Source: Armatimonadota bacterium (GTDB lineage Bacteria > Armatimonadota > UBA5829). Taken from it: 8,726 nucleotides of DNA. Shown here one piece after another: positions 1 through 6,699 of the stretch (its first letter is position 1; each line of letters begins with the position of its first letter). Made by a program: the position numbers and the translations under genes. Location: contig JAEWSK010000111.1 of the NCBI GenBank assembly GCA_023398345.1, positions 1 to 8,726 on the forward strand, written 5' to 3'. The notes beneath the pieces are model-generated. The model was not told the origin of the DNA. It saw nothing but the letters and a program-made list of their open reading frames with translations, and did no database searches.

Positions 1-482
1 GTCGAAGGGTCTTTTGCCTTGATCGAGGCAAGCCCCACGCAGCCGCGATACGGCTCGTCTTCGAGCATGCAATAGTTGAGCTCAAGTACACTAAAGCCTT
101 TGGCGAGAGCGTCGAGGACATTAAAAAGCACATCGAGAATCGATCCGCGCATAGATTCAAGCGCAAATCGGACGAAGTCGGCAATTTCGACATCATGCGG
201 ATCGCTAGAAGCTGCATGCACCTCCCATCCACGCGAAAGAACTGCGAGCTTTTTAATCGTCAGACATGCCTGCACCTGAGAGTCGCGCTGCATTTGATCG
301 TAAATTGCATAGCCGCGCTTGCCGATCAGATCGTCGGGGTTATAGGGTGCGATGCGCATCTGATCACCGGCAATCGTGCCGCGCGCCGTCGCGATTTCCC
401 CAATAGGCGGTTTTTTGTTGGAACGAAAGTGTAACTCCTGTCCCAACACTGAGGCGAAGTAACTGAGAATAGACTTGGCCAT
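1..482 (-). CDS. Phage portal protein, Mu gp29-like (DUF935), N-terminal part; runs off the left edge
   Basis: The first 160 residues are visible. Portal proteins form the ring at the capsid vertex through which DNA is packaged and ejected. Residues 59-87 (AIYDQMQRDSQVQ...LAVLSRGWEV) and 117-137 (DVLFNVLDALAKGFSVLEL) follow the pattern of Mu gp29, where one stretch ends in LEWRI and the next contains DAILKGYSMQEIEW. The ATG at 482 is preceded, 5 nt away, by AAAGGAG (488-494 on the minus strand), the same ribosome binding site as the small terminase gene. The position after TerL matches the Mu late gene order. There is no stop codon before the window edge, so total length and intactness cannot be judged. 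The assignment rests on pattern recall, not an alignment. A portal of another tailed-phage family is the main alternative. Confidence 0.8.
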   Translation of the reverse strand, partial: MAKSILSYFASVLGQELHFRSNKKPPIGEIATARGTIAGDQMRIAPYNPDDLIGKRGYAIYDQMQRDSQVQACLTIKKLAVLSRGWEVHAASSDPHDVEIADFVRFALESMRGSILDVLFNVLDALAKGFSVLELNYCMLEDEPYRGCVGLASIKAKDPS

Positions 483-503
483 ATTTGCTCCTTTGTTTGG
501 CAT

Positions 504-540
504 AAAAAAAGGCGCCTTGCGAACAAAATCGCAAGACGCC
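504..540 (-). terminator. Intrinsic terminator between terL and the portal gene
   Basis: Read on the minus strand, GGCGTCTTGCGA and TCGCAAGGCGCC form a 12-bp stem (one U-G wobble) around a TTTTGT loop, followed immediately by seven Ts (504-510). It lies about 96 nt after the TerL stop and only 9 nt before the portal ribosome binding site. It should therefore end terminase transcripts unless it is read through or antiterminated. On the plus strand one stem pair becomes a C-A mismatch and no good T run follows, so the orientation is clear. Confidence 0.85.
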
Positions 541-573
541 TTGTTCCCCTAACCCAGACTTGTCATTTTTGCG

Positions 574-597
574 TATGGACATCGGCCGGTGTCCGTA
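574..597. repeat. 24-bp near-perfect palindrome without a loop, between terL and the portal gene
   Basis: The core GGACATCGGCCGGTGTCC (577-594) is a dyad with one asymmetric position pair. Flanking TAT/GTA extends it to 24 bp with a second imperfect pair. With no loop at the centre it looks more like a duplex protein-binding site than an RNA hairpin. Its function is unknown. It could be a regulator site for downstream head genes or a packaging-related site, but nothing in the sequence decides this. Confidence 0.4.
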
Positions 598-635
598 GGG
601 CAAAATTACAAGATCGGGTTACAAGGACAACGGTG

Positions 636-1970
636 CTACCATTTATTTGCCGCAACTCTGCCTTTTTTGCTCAGATACGAGTCTGCGACTGCGACATTGT
701 GTGACTGATATGCAGCAAGCGCAAGCGCTATCACCAAATCATCGTGCATTCCCGACGCTGCGTTCATTCGCACGTTGCCTGAGTTTGTAAGTTCATATTC
801 GAAATATTGAAGCTCACGCAAAAGCTGTTCGTCGGGCGGAATCGATATGCGGTGATGCGCGAATTTTAGCGCCAAATTTTCGATCAAGTCCCGTTTTGAT
901 GAATTGGTAAAACCGTAGCCCTCGACCGATATATCATTGCCCGACTCGTATAATCGCGACCTTAGTTGTTCAAGAAGCGGATCACCAATTGATGTCGAGT
1001 CGGCAAGAGCGCAAATTGCGCCATGTGACGTCAAGAATTCGATTACCCGCGCAATTTGGCTGTCCCATCCCATCTTATTGAAACGATCTATGCCGACTAC
1101 CCGACAGCCCAATTCGCTTACTTCCAATGCGATAACGGCGGTGTAGTCCGAGTAGCGCGCCCAGTCGATTCCGGCAACAACGCATGCGCCGCTTTCTTTG
1201 GGAGTTATAGCAGTGCCCGATGCCGCGGTCTCTATGTCTTCCCAAACAAAAACGCAGCTTGAGTCATCGATGAACTGAGCTTCGTACTCGACGGAAAACT
1301 GTCTCGGGCTGATTTCAGCTCGCTGCCGTTCGATATACTCCCGGCTGATATGTGGATTCGTCCAAGATGGAAAGCAAAACGAAGCGCATCCCAAACTTTC
1401 GGATTTTGACTTTCGACTGTCGGCTCCCTTCATAAATGCGCGGTAAAAATGGTTTTTGCCAAATGGCGTCGAGATCATCACCAATCGACCATTGCGGTCT
1501 GCAAGCATGGGCGATATGACTTCAGTGACAACAGAATCGCGCACGTATGCCGCTTCGTCGACAATCACTCTGTCCGCCGAGTGCCCGCGCAAGTTGCGCC
1601 CGTCTTCATCGGCTGTTCGAGCCATAATAATGCTGCCTGTGAGATTAAGCTTCGGATATGGAGTGCGAGTTATTTTTGCCAAAGTCCGTGTGACTTCGGA
1701 TGTCATAGCGAGCCGTTCGATGGAACTAAATATGAGACGAGACTGGTCGTAGGTGGGCGCGACGATTATCTGCACTGAGCCGGGGCTTGTAATTGCAAAT
1801 GTAATGGCGTCCACAGCGGCGGCTTCAGTTTTACCCCATCGACGCCCGCATGACGCGACTTTAATTTGAGCATCGCAAACCAGCCATTCGCGCTGGGTCG
1901 GATGTGCTTTCCAACCCCACATCAACTCGGCAAGCTCTAACCTGGTCTCGCCGTCATTCGCATTCGGCAC
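636..1970 (-). CDS. Phage terminase large subunit (TerL; ATPase and RNase H-like nuclease)
   Basis: This 444-aa motor protein pumps phage DNA into the prohead through the portal and cuts it. The N-terminal ATPase shows Walker A GRRWGKT (42-48), Walker B VIVDEAAY (135-142) and the coupling motif STP (167-169). The C-terminal nuclease shows the acidic strand AGIDWARYSDYTAVIAL (266-282, D269), a second acidic position near D324 (LADSTS) and the late HDD (409-411). All key residues are present and the length is normal for the Mu gp28/Gp17-like group, so nothing suggests decay. The start is GTG at 1970, with GGAGG (1976-1980) 5 nt upstream. It overlaps the end of the small terminase gene by 17 bp, pointing to translational coupling. 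The neighbours are TerS upstream and a portal gene downstream, the latter beyond a terminator. Confidence 0.95.
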   Translation of the reverse strand: MPNANDGETRLELAELMWGWKAHPTQREWLVCDAQIKVASCGRRWGKTEAAAVDAITFAITSPGSVQIIVAPTYDQSRLIFSSIERLAMTSEVTRTLAKITRTPYPKLNLTGSIIMARTADEDGRNLRGHSADRVIVDEAAYVRDSVVTEVISPMLADRNGRLVMISTPFGKNHFYRAFMKGADSRKSKSESLGCASFCFPSWTNPHISREYIERQRAEISPRQFSVEYEAQFIDDSSCVFVWEDIETAASGTAITPKESGACVVAGIDWARYSDYTAVIALEVSELGCRVVGIDRFNKMGWDSQIARVIEFLTSHGAICALADSTSIGDPLLEQLRSRLYESGNDISVEGYGFTNSSKRDLIENLALKFAHHRISIPPDEQLLRELQYFEYELTNSGNVRMNAASGMHDDLVIALALAAYQSHNVAVADSYLSKKGRVAANKW

Positions 1971-2331
1971 GTCTGTCCTCCGAATTCTTTCTCGCGCGGT
2001 TCAATACTTCCGCAAGCGCTACGCCGGGGTCATTGGGCTGCGTCTCAAACGCGCCGCTCGCCTTGAGAATATCGACGAGCGCCTTTGCGTCCGCGCTATT
2101 TGGGCTTGATGTAAATTGGCACAATGCGGTCGCTGCATTGAGCACGGCCTGCCTTGCAATGCGCTTTGCCGCTGAATCTTGCTCAATTTCGCGGGCGCGA
2201 AGGGCATCGGCAAAGCACTCCATCTGCATCCATACTCGAAGTGTCGATAGCCGGATGCCGAGCATTTCGGCAACGGTAGTGTCGGGGTGGCTTAGCAGCA
2301 ACTCTACAGCAGAAAAGTGTCTGGCCTTCAT
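1954..2331 (-). CDS. Terminase small subunit-like HTH protein (phBC6A51-like)
   Basis: This 125-aa protein probably recognises viral DNA and hands it to TerL. Residues 17-37 (DTTVAEMLGIRLSTLRVWMQ) read as a helix-turn-helix, followed by a largely helical, Ala-rich region (43-95) suited to oligomerisation and a charged tail. This resembles the phBC6A51-type HTH proteins often found upstream of TerL. The ATG at 2331 is chosen because AAAGGAG (2337-2343) sits 5 nt before it. The longer reading from 2403 would add 24 residues lacking a ribosome binding site and would run over the likely promoter. The stop overlaps the TerL GTG start. The HTH and position are seen in the sequence. The terminase role is inferred from context, since small terminases share little sequence. 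Confidence 0.8.
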   Translation of the reverse strand: MKARHFSAVELLLSHPDTTVAEMLGIRLSTLRVWMQMECFADALRAREIEQDSAAKRIARQAVLNAATALCQFTSSPNSADAKALVDILKASGAFETQPNDPGVALAEVLNRARKNSEDRRAECE

Positions 2332-2385
2332 AGGCGCTCCTTTCTGAATGTTGGGGGCTGGAAGTTGAGAAAAAGAGCTTCCATA

Positions 2386-2391
2386 ATTATA
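2386..2391 (-). promoter_or_regulatory. Perfect -10 box (TATAAT) upstream of the small terminase gene
   Basis: The minus strand reads CCTTATAATTATGG, an exact TATAAT about 55 nt before the terS start codon. No good -35 hexamer sits 16-18 bp upstream (GCAAAT at 17 bp), so an activator may be needed. The inverted repeat at 2421-2438 lies a short distance upstream, where an activator or repressor could act. Confidence 0.5.
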
Positions 2392-2420
2392 AGGCGACAA
2401 CAAACTCCATTTGCGGGGAA

Positions 2421-2438
2421 CAAAAACGTATGTTTTTG
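2421..2438. promoter_or_regulatory. Inverted repeat CAAAAAC-N4-GTTTTTG, operator candidate
   Basis: Two perfect 7-bp arms flank GTAT. The site lies in the 200-bp divergent region between the phage packaging genes (minus) and the PAS/SpoIIE gene (plus). Its inner part (AAAACGTATGTTTT) agrees with the Gram-positive type LexA box CGAACRNRYGTTYC at 11 of 14 positions by hand count, but lacks the outer CG and C. It is an operator candidate of unknown partner. Confidence 0.35.
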
Positions 2439-2446
2439 CTAAATGT

Positions 2447-2465
2447 TGTTCACAAGTAGCGAACA
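2447..2465. promoter_or_regulatory. Inverted repeat TGTTC-N9-GAACA
   Basis: Perfect 5-bp arms are separated by 9 bases in the same divergent region, 8 bp from the neighbouring inverted repeat. The arms are short, so chance is a real possibility. The pairing with a second dyad makes a regulatory function worth considering. Confidence 0.25.
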
Positions 2466-2481
2466 GTGCTTAAAAAGCGTA

Positions 2482-2509
2482 TTGCGCTTCCGGTCGATAT
2501 GGGTAAACT
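2482..2509 (+). promoter_or_regulatory. Possible weak promoter for the PAS/GAF/SpoIIE gene
   Basis: TTGCGC (2482-2487) and TAAACT (2504-2509) are separated by 16 bp, with 4 of 6 matches in the -10 box. This would leave a leader of about 17 nt with ACGAGG (2517-2522) as a distant ribosome binding site. The match is weak and the real start could be elsewhere in 2400-2520. Confidence 0.2.
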
Positions 2510-2532
2510 ACTCAGAACGAGGTCATTAGGAC

Positions 2533-4992
2533 ATGAATCTTAAGCACAACACCGACTGGAAGACCAACATGCGGGCAGACGCTTATAGATGCCTGGTGTC
2601 GGATTTCCCAAACATACTTTTGGTCGCTTTTCAGCGTGACGGCACGACGGTTGCCGAATGGATCGGCGAGGATATTGCTCAAATCAGCGGCTACACGGCA
2701 GCGGAATTAGAAGCAGATCCAAGCCACTGGTTCGGCATAGTTCACCCCGAAGACCGCGACAAGCTGTTGGGCATGTATCGCCGCGTTGCCGAAGGCCAGC
2801 ATATCGGCGAGGAGTATCGCATATATAGAAAAGATGGACAGATCAGGTGGATTGCAGACATCGGCACATCGGCTTCAGTCGGCGAAGACGGCCTATTTCG
2901 ATCCATACGCTGCTTAACTGATATTAGTTACACGAAATCGGCAGAATATTTGAACGTAGACTTTAATGCAAATATCGATCAAACTGTCAGCGAAAGTATG
3001 GTGAGCGGCTGGTCGCTTATAAAAAATCTCGACGCAGTAGTGTTTCGCGTAACAAAGGAAATGCATCCGCTCGCGCTGGTCGGCAACATTGAAAAACTAA
3101 TCGGCTATTCGGAAGACGAATTTAAAAATCACCCGTCGCTTTTGCGAGAATCCATCCACCCCGACGATATGGCCAAGTTATGGAAGAATTTGCGAGAAAC
3201 TGAAGCTCTTCGTGTTCCCCGGAGCATCGAAATAAGAATTCGCCACCGCACCGGCACAACAAAATGGCTGCACAGCATACTGACGCCTGTGTTTGATAAA
3301 AAAGGAACGCTGCTGTTTTTTGACGGTGTCTCGCTCGACATAACCGACCGAATACTTGCCGAACAAGCGCATCGAGAAGCCGAGGCAAAATACCGGAGCC
3401 TCGTCGACAGTCTCGATGCCGTTATATTTCGCCTGGACCCGAAAGGCGTGCCGATTGCCATATACGGCAATGTGTTTGAAATATCGGGCTATAAGATATC
3501 GGAGTTAATGCGCGATCCGACGATCTGGAAAAAGTGGGTTCATCCCGAAGACATAGAACGTGTTCTTGTAACCTATAGAGAAATATCTGCGACAGGCGAG
3601 CGTCGAGCCGTCGAGCATCGCCTAGTTCGAAAGTCCGGCGAACCGAGATGGCTACGCACTCACATTGCCCCGCGCTATGATGAACAAGGCAATTTTATCT
3701 GCTACGACGGAATTGGAATAGACGTCAGCGAAAGCGTCGCCGTCAAGCAAAGGGAAGCAGGACAAACTATGCGCATGTGCGCCCTTACAGAGTTGAGCCA
3801 AGCGTTGGCATCATCTCTGGATGTGCAGCAGATACTCGATATTACAACAAAGCAAGTGTGCAGCACGTTGTCATGCACATGCATTGGAATAACAGTATCG
3901 CCTTCTGTCAATCAAGTGCAGCATGTCTCAGCTTGCTGTGTTGACCACTGTGCAAACAAATATTTTATTGAAGCGGCTGCAGGCATAAACATATCCGTCG
4001 AAAAGATATTTGAATCTCGAGGCGTCGGGCCGAGAATTGTTGAAGACATTGCAGACATACCCAACTTGTCTGACATATTGGAAAAATGCACTGCGCCACA
4101 TCCGCTTGGCTCGGTCGCTATCGCGCCACTCACAGCGGGACCTGATGTTGTTGGGGCTATCATCAGCATACGGCCTCACGAGCAAGAATTTGACCGCGAC
4201 GCCTTTTGGTTTTTTAACGAAGTGGCCTCGCATGCGTCTGCTGCGCTAACAACTGCCTCTTTATACAGTCAACAAGCAAATATCGCCGAAAATCTACAGC
4301 GCAGTTTGATACCATTAGAGCCGGTCGTCGATAATCTCGACATTGCCACTTTATACGCGCCCGCCCCAGGTGAATCTCAAGTCGGGGGCGATTTTTTCGA
4401 TGTGTTTTGCGTCAGCGACGACACCGTTGCTCTTGTGGTCGGAGACGTTTCTGGAAAGGGGTTCAAGGCCGCAATACACACGGCGGAAGCCAAATATATG
4501 CTGCGGGCATTTGCTCATATTGACCCCGCGCCGCTATCGGCAATCACTCGTCTAAACGAGGCTCTTTACAATTATCTGCCCGACGATATATTTATTACGT
4601 TAGTTTACATGCTTATAGAGCCATCAAAGCACTCTATCACCTATGTCAATGCCGGACATGAAGTGTGCATTGTTCGCAGTGGTAAATATAATTCGCTGCA
4701 TGAGCTTTTGCCCACCGGGCAGATGCTGGGAGTGACACAATGTGCATTATATAAGGCCGCGCAAGTGCTGCTGCTAACGGGTGATGCACTCTTTTGCTAC
4801 ACTGACGGCATCACTGATGTTAGCTCAAATGGAACCAGATTTGGCTACGATGCACTGTGCAACGTAATATCGGAAGCGCCTGCTTACGATTCAAAAGCCA
4901 TTCTCGAATACGTTATGGACAAAGTTCATAAATTTGGTGCGGCACGCCAAATGGACGACCAAGTCGCACTCGTCGTCAGAAATCTTGTATAG
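2533..4992 (+). CDS. PAS-PAS-PAS-GAF-SpoIIE sensor serine phosphatase (RsbU/RsbP type)
   Basis: This 819-aa protein lacks membrane segments, so it is probably a cytoplasmic sensor. Three PAS domains of the PAS_3 type lie at about 25-135, 160-272 and 285-400. Each has a GY...EL helix, a H-P-E/D-D turn (HPEDR 71-75, HPDD 209-212, HPED 337-340) and a C-terminal PAC-like strand. A GAF-like domain at about 415-580 contains a cysteine cluster. The PP2C domain (about 585-819) shows LQRSLIP, VGGDFFDVF (617-625), GDVSGKG (637-643), NAGH (706-709), a TGD...YTDGITD block (749-762) and DDQVALVV (808-815), so the metal-binding aspartates are present. The family dephosphorylates STAS anti-anti-sigma factors to release a sigma factor or control another partner switch. 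No partner is encoded nearby. The ATG at 2533 has a weak ribosome binding site. M13 (2569) is a possible alternative start. Confidence 0.93.
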   Translation: MNLKHNTDWKTNMRADAYRCLVSDFPNILLVAFQRDGTTVAEWIGEDIAQISGYTAAELEADPSHWFGIVHPEDRDKLLGMYRRVAEGQHIGEEYRIYRKDGQIRWIADIGTSASVGEDGLFRSIRCLTDISYTKSAEYLNVDFNANIDQTVSESMVSGWSLIKNLDAVVFRVTKEMHPLALVGNIEKLIGYSEDEFKNHPSLLRESIHPDDMAKLWKNLRETEALRVPRSIEIRIRHRTGTTKWLHSILTPVFDKKGTLLFFDGVSLDITDRILAEQAHREAEAKYRSLVDSLDAVIFRLDPKGVPIAIYGNVFEISGYKISELMRDPTIWKKWVHPEDIERVLVTYREISATGERRAVEHRLVRKSGEPRWLRTHIAPRYDEQGNFICYDGIGIDVSESVAVKQREAGQTMRMCALTELSQALASSLDVQQILDITTKQVCSTLSCTCIGITVSPSVNQVQHVSACCVDHCANKYFIEAAAGINISVEKIFESRGVGPRIVEDIADIPNLSDILEKCTAPHPLGSVAIAPLTAGPDVVGAIISIRPHEQEFDRDAFWFFNEVASHASAALTTASLYSQQANIAENLQRSLIPLEPVVDNLDIATLYAPAPGESQVGGDFFDVFCVSDDTVALVVGDVSGKGFKAAIHTAEAKYMLRAFAHIDPAPLSAITRLNEALYNYLPDDIFITLVYMLIEPSKHSITYVNAGHEVCIVRSGKYNSLHELLPTGQMLGVTQCALYKAAQVLLLTGDALFCYTDGITDVSSNGTRFGYDALCNVISEAPAYDSKAILEYVMDKVHKFGAARQMDDQVALVVRNLV

Positions 4993-5060
4993 CTGAAGCG
5001 CTAGTAAAATTCTCAACTATAAACACTAATATCAGTTACTCTGTGCAAGGCCGTTTGGCG

Positions 5061-5069
5061 TGATATAAT
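5061..5069 (+). promoter_or_regulatory. Extended -10 promoter for the cytidylate-kinase-like gene
   Basis: TGATATAAT is an exact extended -10 element (TGnTATAAT). No convincing -35 is present at 16-18 bp, as expected for extended -10 promoters. Initiation near 5076 would leave a leader of about 20 nt before the ribosome binding site and ATG. The gene can therefore be expressed separately from the phosphatase gene upstream, whose stop is about 70 bp earlier without a clear terminator. Confidence 0.65.
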
Positions 5070-5095
5070 ACGAGCATCGAAAGGCGGTGATTGCT

Positions 5096-5776
5096 ATGCC
5101 GAGATACATCGAGCAGATGGTCAGCGAGCAGGTAAGCAAATCTGAATTGGCGCGACAAAAAGAAATCGAAAGCGGGATAAAGTGCGGTCGTTCTGTTATA
5201 ACTATTTCCCGGCGCATGGGCAGTGGGGCGCGCATTATTGCGCAAAAGCTGGCCGATGAACTTGGATGGAGCATATGGGACAAGGATCTTCTTGACGCTA
5301 TTGCCGACAATGCACATGTCTCCAAAAAAGTTGCAAAAGAATTCGATGAGCACACCATCTCGGAAATTGAGCTTTTTGCTCGAGGCATGTTTGGCGACTA
5401 TGAGCGGGCAGGATTTATCTATCCGCGACACCTCGCCAGAGCAGTAAAGTCCATTGCAAAACTTGGAAATGCAATTATACTTGGCAGGGGCGCAAACTTT
5501 TTACTTCCCGATGCGCTAAATATCCGCATTGACGCTTCCGACGAACGCCGCATAGAAAATATGATGCAATATGAGGATATGACGCGCGATGCGGCAATTG
5601 CGAAATTGCACGAGTCCGACCGCGAGCGCTCGCACTTTGTTGAAAGTGTCTTTGGCAGAAAAATTTCCGAATCTGCAATATATGATTTAACCATCTGGAT
5701 GGATGAGTTCACCAACGATGGCGCTGTGCGCATAATTCTTACTGCTATTGAGGCTTGGTGCGCAGGAAATCAATAG
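5096..5776 (+). CDS. Cytidylate kinase-like family protein
   Basis: This 226-aa protein resembles the cytidylate-kinase-like P-loop family (PF13189). After an N-terminal extension of about 30 residues comes VITISRRMGSGARIIAQKLA (34-53), matching the family SRQ-x-GSGG-x-x-IA nucleotide-binding loop. It lacks the Lys-Ser/Thr of a classical Walker A. Other family-like parts are WDKDLL (61-66), IILGRGANFLL (127-137), the lid-like ESDRERSHF (173-181) and YDLTIWMDEF (196-205). Many members have no proven substrate, so CMP phosphorylation should not be assumed. The start chosen is ATG 5096: AGGCGGTGA lies 5 nt before it and differs by one base from the ideal AGGAGGTGA. An in-frame GTG at 5087 falls inside this site and is unlikely. 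The gene follows the phosphatase gene by about 100 bp and has its own promoter. Confidence 0.85.
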   Translation: MPRYIEQMVSEQVSKSELARQKEIESGIKCGRSVITISRRMGSGARIIAQKLADELGWSIWDKDLLDAIADNAHVSKKVAKEFDEHTISEIELFARGMFGDYERAGFIYPRHLARAVKSIAKLGNAIILGRGANFLLPDALNIRIDASDERRIENMMQYEDMTRDAAIAKLHESDRERSHFVESVFGRKISESAIYDLTIWMDEFTNDGAVRIILTAIEAWCAGNQ

Positions 5777-5797
5777 CGCCTTGCTCAAAAATGCAAA

Positions 5798-5829
5798 ATA
5801 GCCGCTGGCTCGTAAGAACCGGCGGCTAT
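5798..5829. terminator. Hairpin terminator between convergent genes
   Basis: ATAGCCGCTGG and CCGGCGGCTAT form an 11-bp stem (one T-G wobble) around a 10-nt loop. It sits between the kinase-like gene (plus) and the D-aminopeptidase gene (minus). On the minus strand it is followed by TTTTGCATTTTT, a fair U-rich tail. On the plus strand a second small A/T-rich dyad follows (AAGTAA-TTTA-TTACTT, 5830-5845). It probably works in both directions, better for the minus strand. Confidence 0.65.
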
Positions 5830-5847
5830 AAGTAATTTATTACTTTA

Positions 5848-6627
5848 TCATTTAAAGCCGCGCTCGAAGCGTTTGAATACTTCCCAAGCTGTGTCAGCAA
5901 CAATGCGGACGGTGCGGTCGGATATTCTTTCTCCTCCGCTGGTTTCAAATGCCCTGTCCGTAAAATCCGCGTTTCGGTAAGTGACATCCAATACGCACGG
6001 CGATTCTGCTATTAGCGGCTGGAATTCTTTTATGCGTTTTGCAGCATTCAAAGCTCCCTCTTTTATGCGCTTGCGGGAAACTGTGGGATGAAAAACCTCA
6101 GCGCAGTTGCGAGTGAGGCCGATTTTAGTGACGGCTGTTTCAATGTCTCCGACGACGTCCTTCGCTTCCTCGCAAACAGCCTTATCGCCCGCAACAAAAA
6201 TCATCGGCACGCCTAAATATCCCGCCAAATATGCAAAACCTCCCACTTCGCCTATCGGCTTTCCGTTTAATCGAAGCTCATAAATATCGCCGTTCATAGT
6301 GTGCGCCATAACGCCGTCGGCGGTTCCTGCCATGCAGTGAGCGCCGACAAAGCACATCGCATCGAAGTCGGACGAAAGCCCGTATGGATATGGAGTCGAT
6401 CTGCCCCGAATCAAGCTTGCAGCCGGGTCAATATCAGCAGGCCGAATCGTGCGCCCGCCGCCGTGGTAATCTCGCGCGACAAATTCGGTAAACCCACCTT
6501 GGCGCAGGCCTTCGATTGTCGCATTGATATCGCCGGCCATGGCTTCGGCTCCCATGCTGTTTTCTTCATCGTCCCAAGTCACTGTGCCGGTTGTGCCTTC
6601 ATAATCACAAAGTATGTATGCCTTCAT
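5848..6627 (-). CDS. dppA: M55 family D-aminopeptidase (DppA-like)
   Basis: This 259-aa zinc peptidase is related to Bacillus subtilis DppA, which removes N-terminal D-amino acids (D-Ala-D-Ala, D-Ala-Gly-Gly) and helps recycle peptidoglycan-derived peptides. The residues expected from DppA are all present. The zinc ligands would be D8 and E10 (CDYEGTTG), H55 (RDYHGGG), H97 (VGAHCMAG) and E127 (IGEVGG). The presumed nucleophile is H109 (GVMAHTM). Length is close to that of the family. No signal peptide is seen, so it should act in the cytoplasm. TCCTCC on the plus strand (6632-6637, GGAGGA on the coding strand) precedes the ATG by 4 nt. The gene is transcribed alone, divergent from the PEP-CTERM gene, and no dipeptide transporter genes are adjacent. 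The symbol is by family resemblance; the real substrate is not known. Confidence 0.92.
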   Translation of the reverse strand: MKAYILCDYEGTTGTVTWDDEENSMGAEAMAGDINATIEGLRQGGFTEFVARDYHGGGRTIRPADIDPAASLIRGRSTPYPYGLSSDFDAMCFVGAHCMAGTADGVMAHTMNGDIYELRLNGKPIGEVGGFAYLAGYLGVPMIFVAGDKAVCEEAKDVVGDIETAVTKIGLTRNCAEVFHPTVSRKRIKEGALNAAKRIKEFQPLIAESPCVLDVTYRNADFTDRAFETSGGERISDRTVRIVADTAWEVFKRFERGFK

Positions 6628-6699
6628 TGCATCCTCCAGTTACTACAAATGAATTCGCGGACGACAAAGAGAATCCTCCGTGGCGAAAAGGCCCGAATC

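Noticed and set aside
326..603. Two short minus-strand frames across the portal start and the terL-portal gap.
   Set aside because: They run through the terminator hairpin and overlap the portal reading frame, which has the better ribosome binding site and recognisable sequence.
1904..2347. A 147-codon open frame on the plus strand opposite the small and large terminase genes.
   Set aside because: It is antisense to two overlapping genes with clear motifs and signals, has low-complexity Ser/Ala/Arg composition and matches no family.
2332..2403. A longer small terminase reading starting at 2403 (24 extra residues).
   Set aside because: It has no ribosome binding site and would cover the likely -10 box. 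The ATG at 2331 has AAAGGAG at ideal spacing.
2475..2489. Small dyad AAGCG-N5-CGCTT upstream of the phosphatase gene.
   Set aside because: Five-base arms are expected by chance in a region of this size, and it has no clear relation to a promoter or start.
5087..5095. A GTG start for the cytidylate-kinase-like protein.
   Set aside because: The GTG is part of the AGGCGGTGA ribosome binding site that serves ATG 5096.
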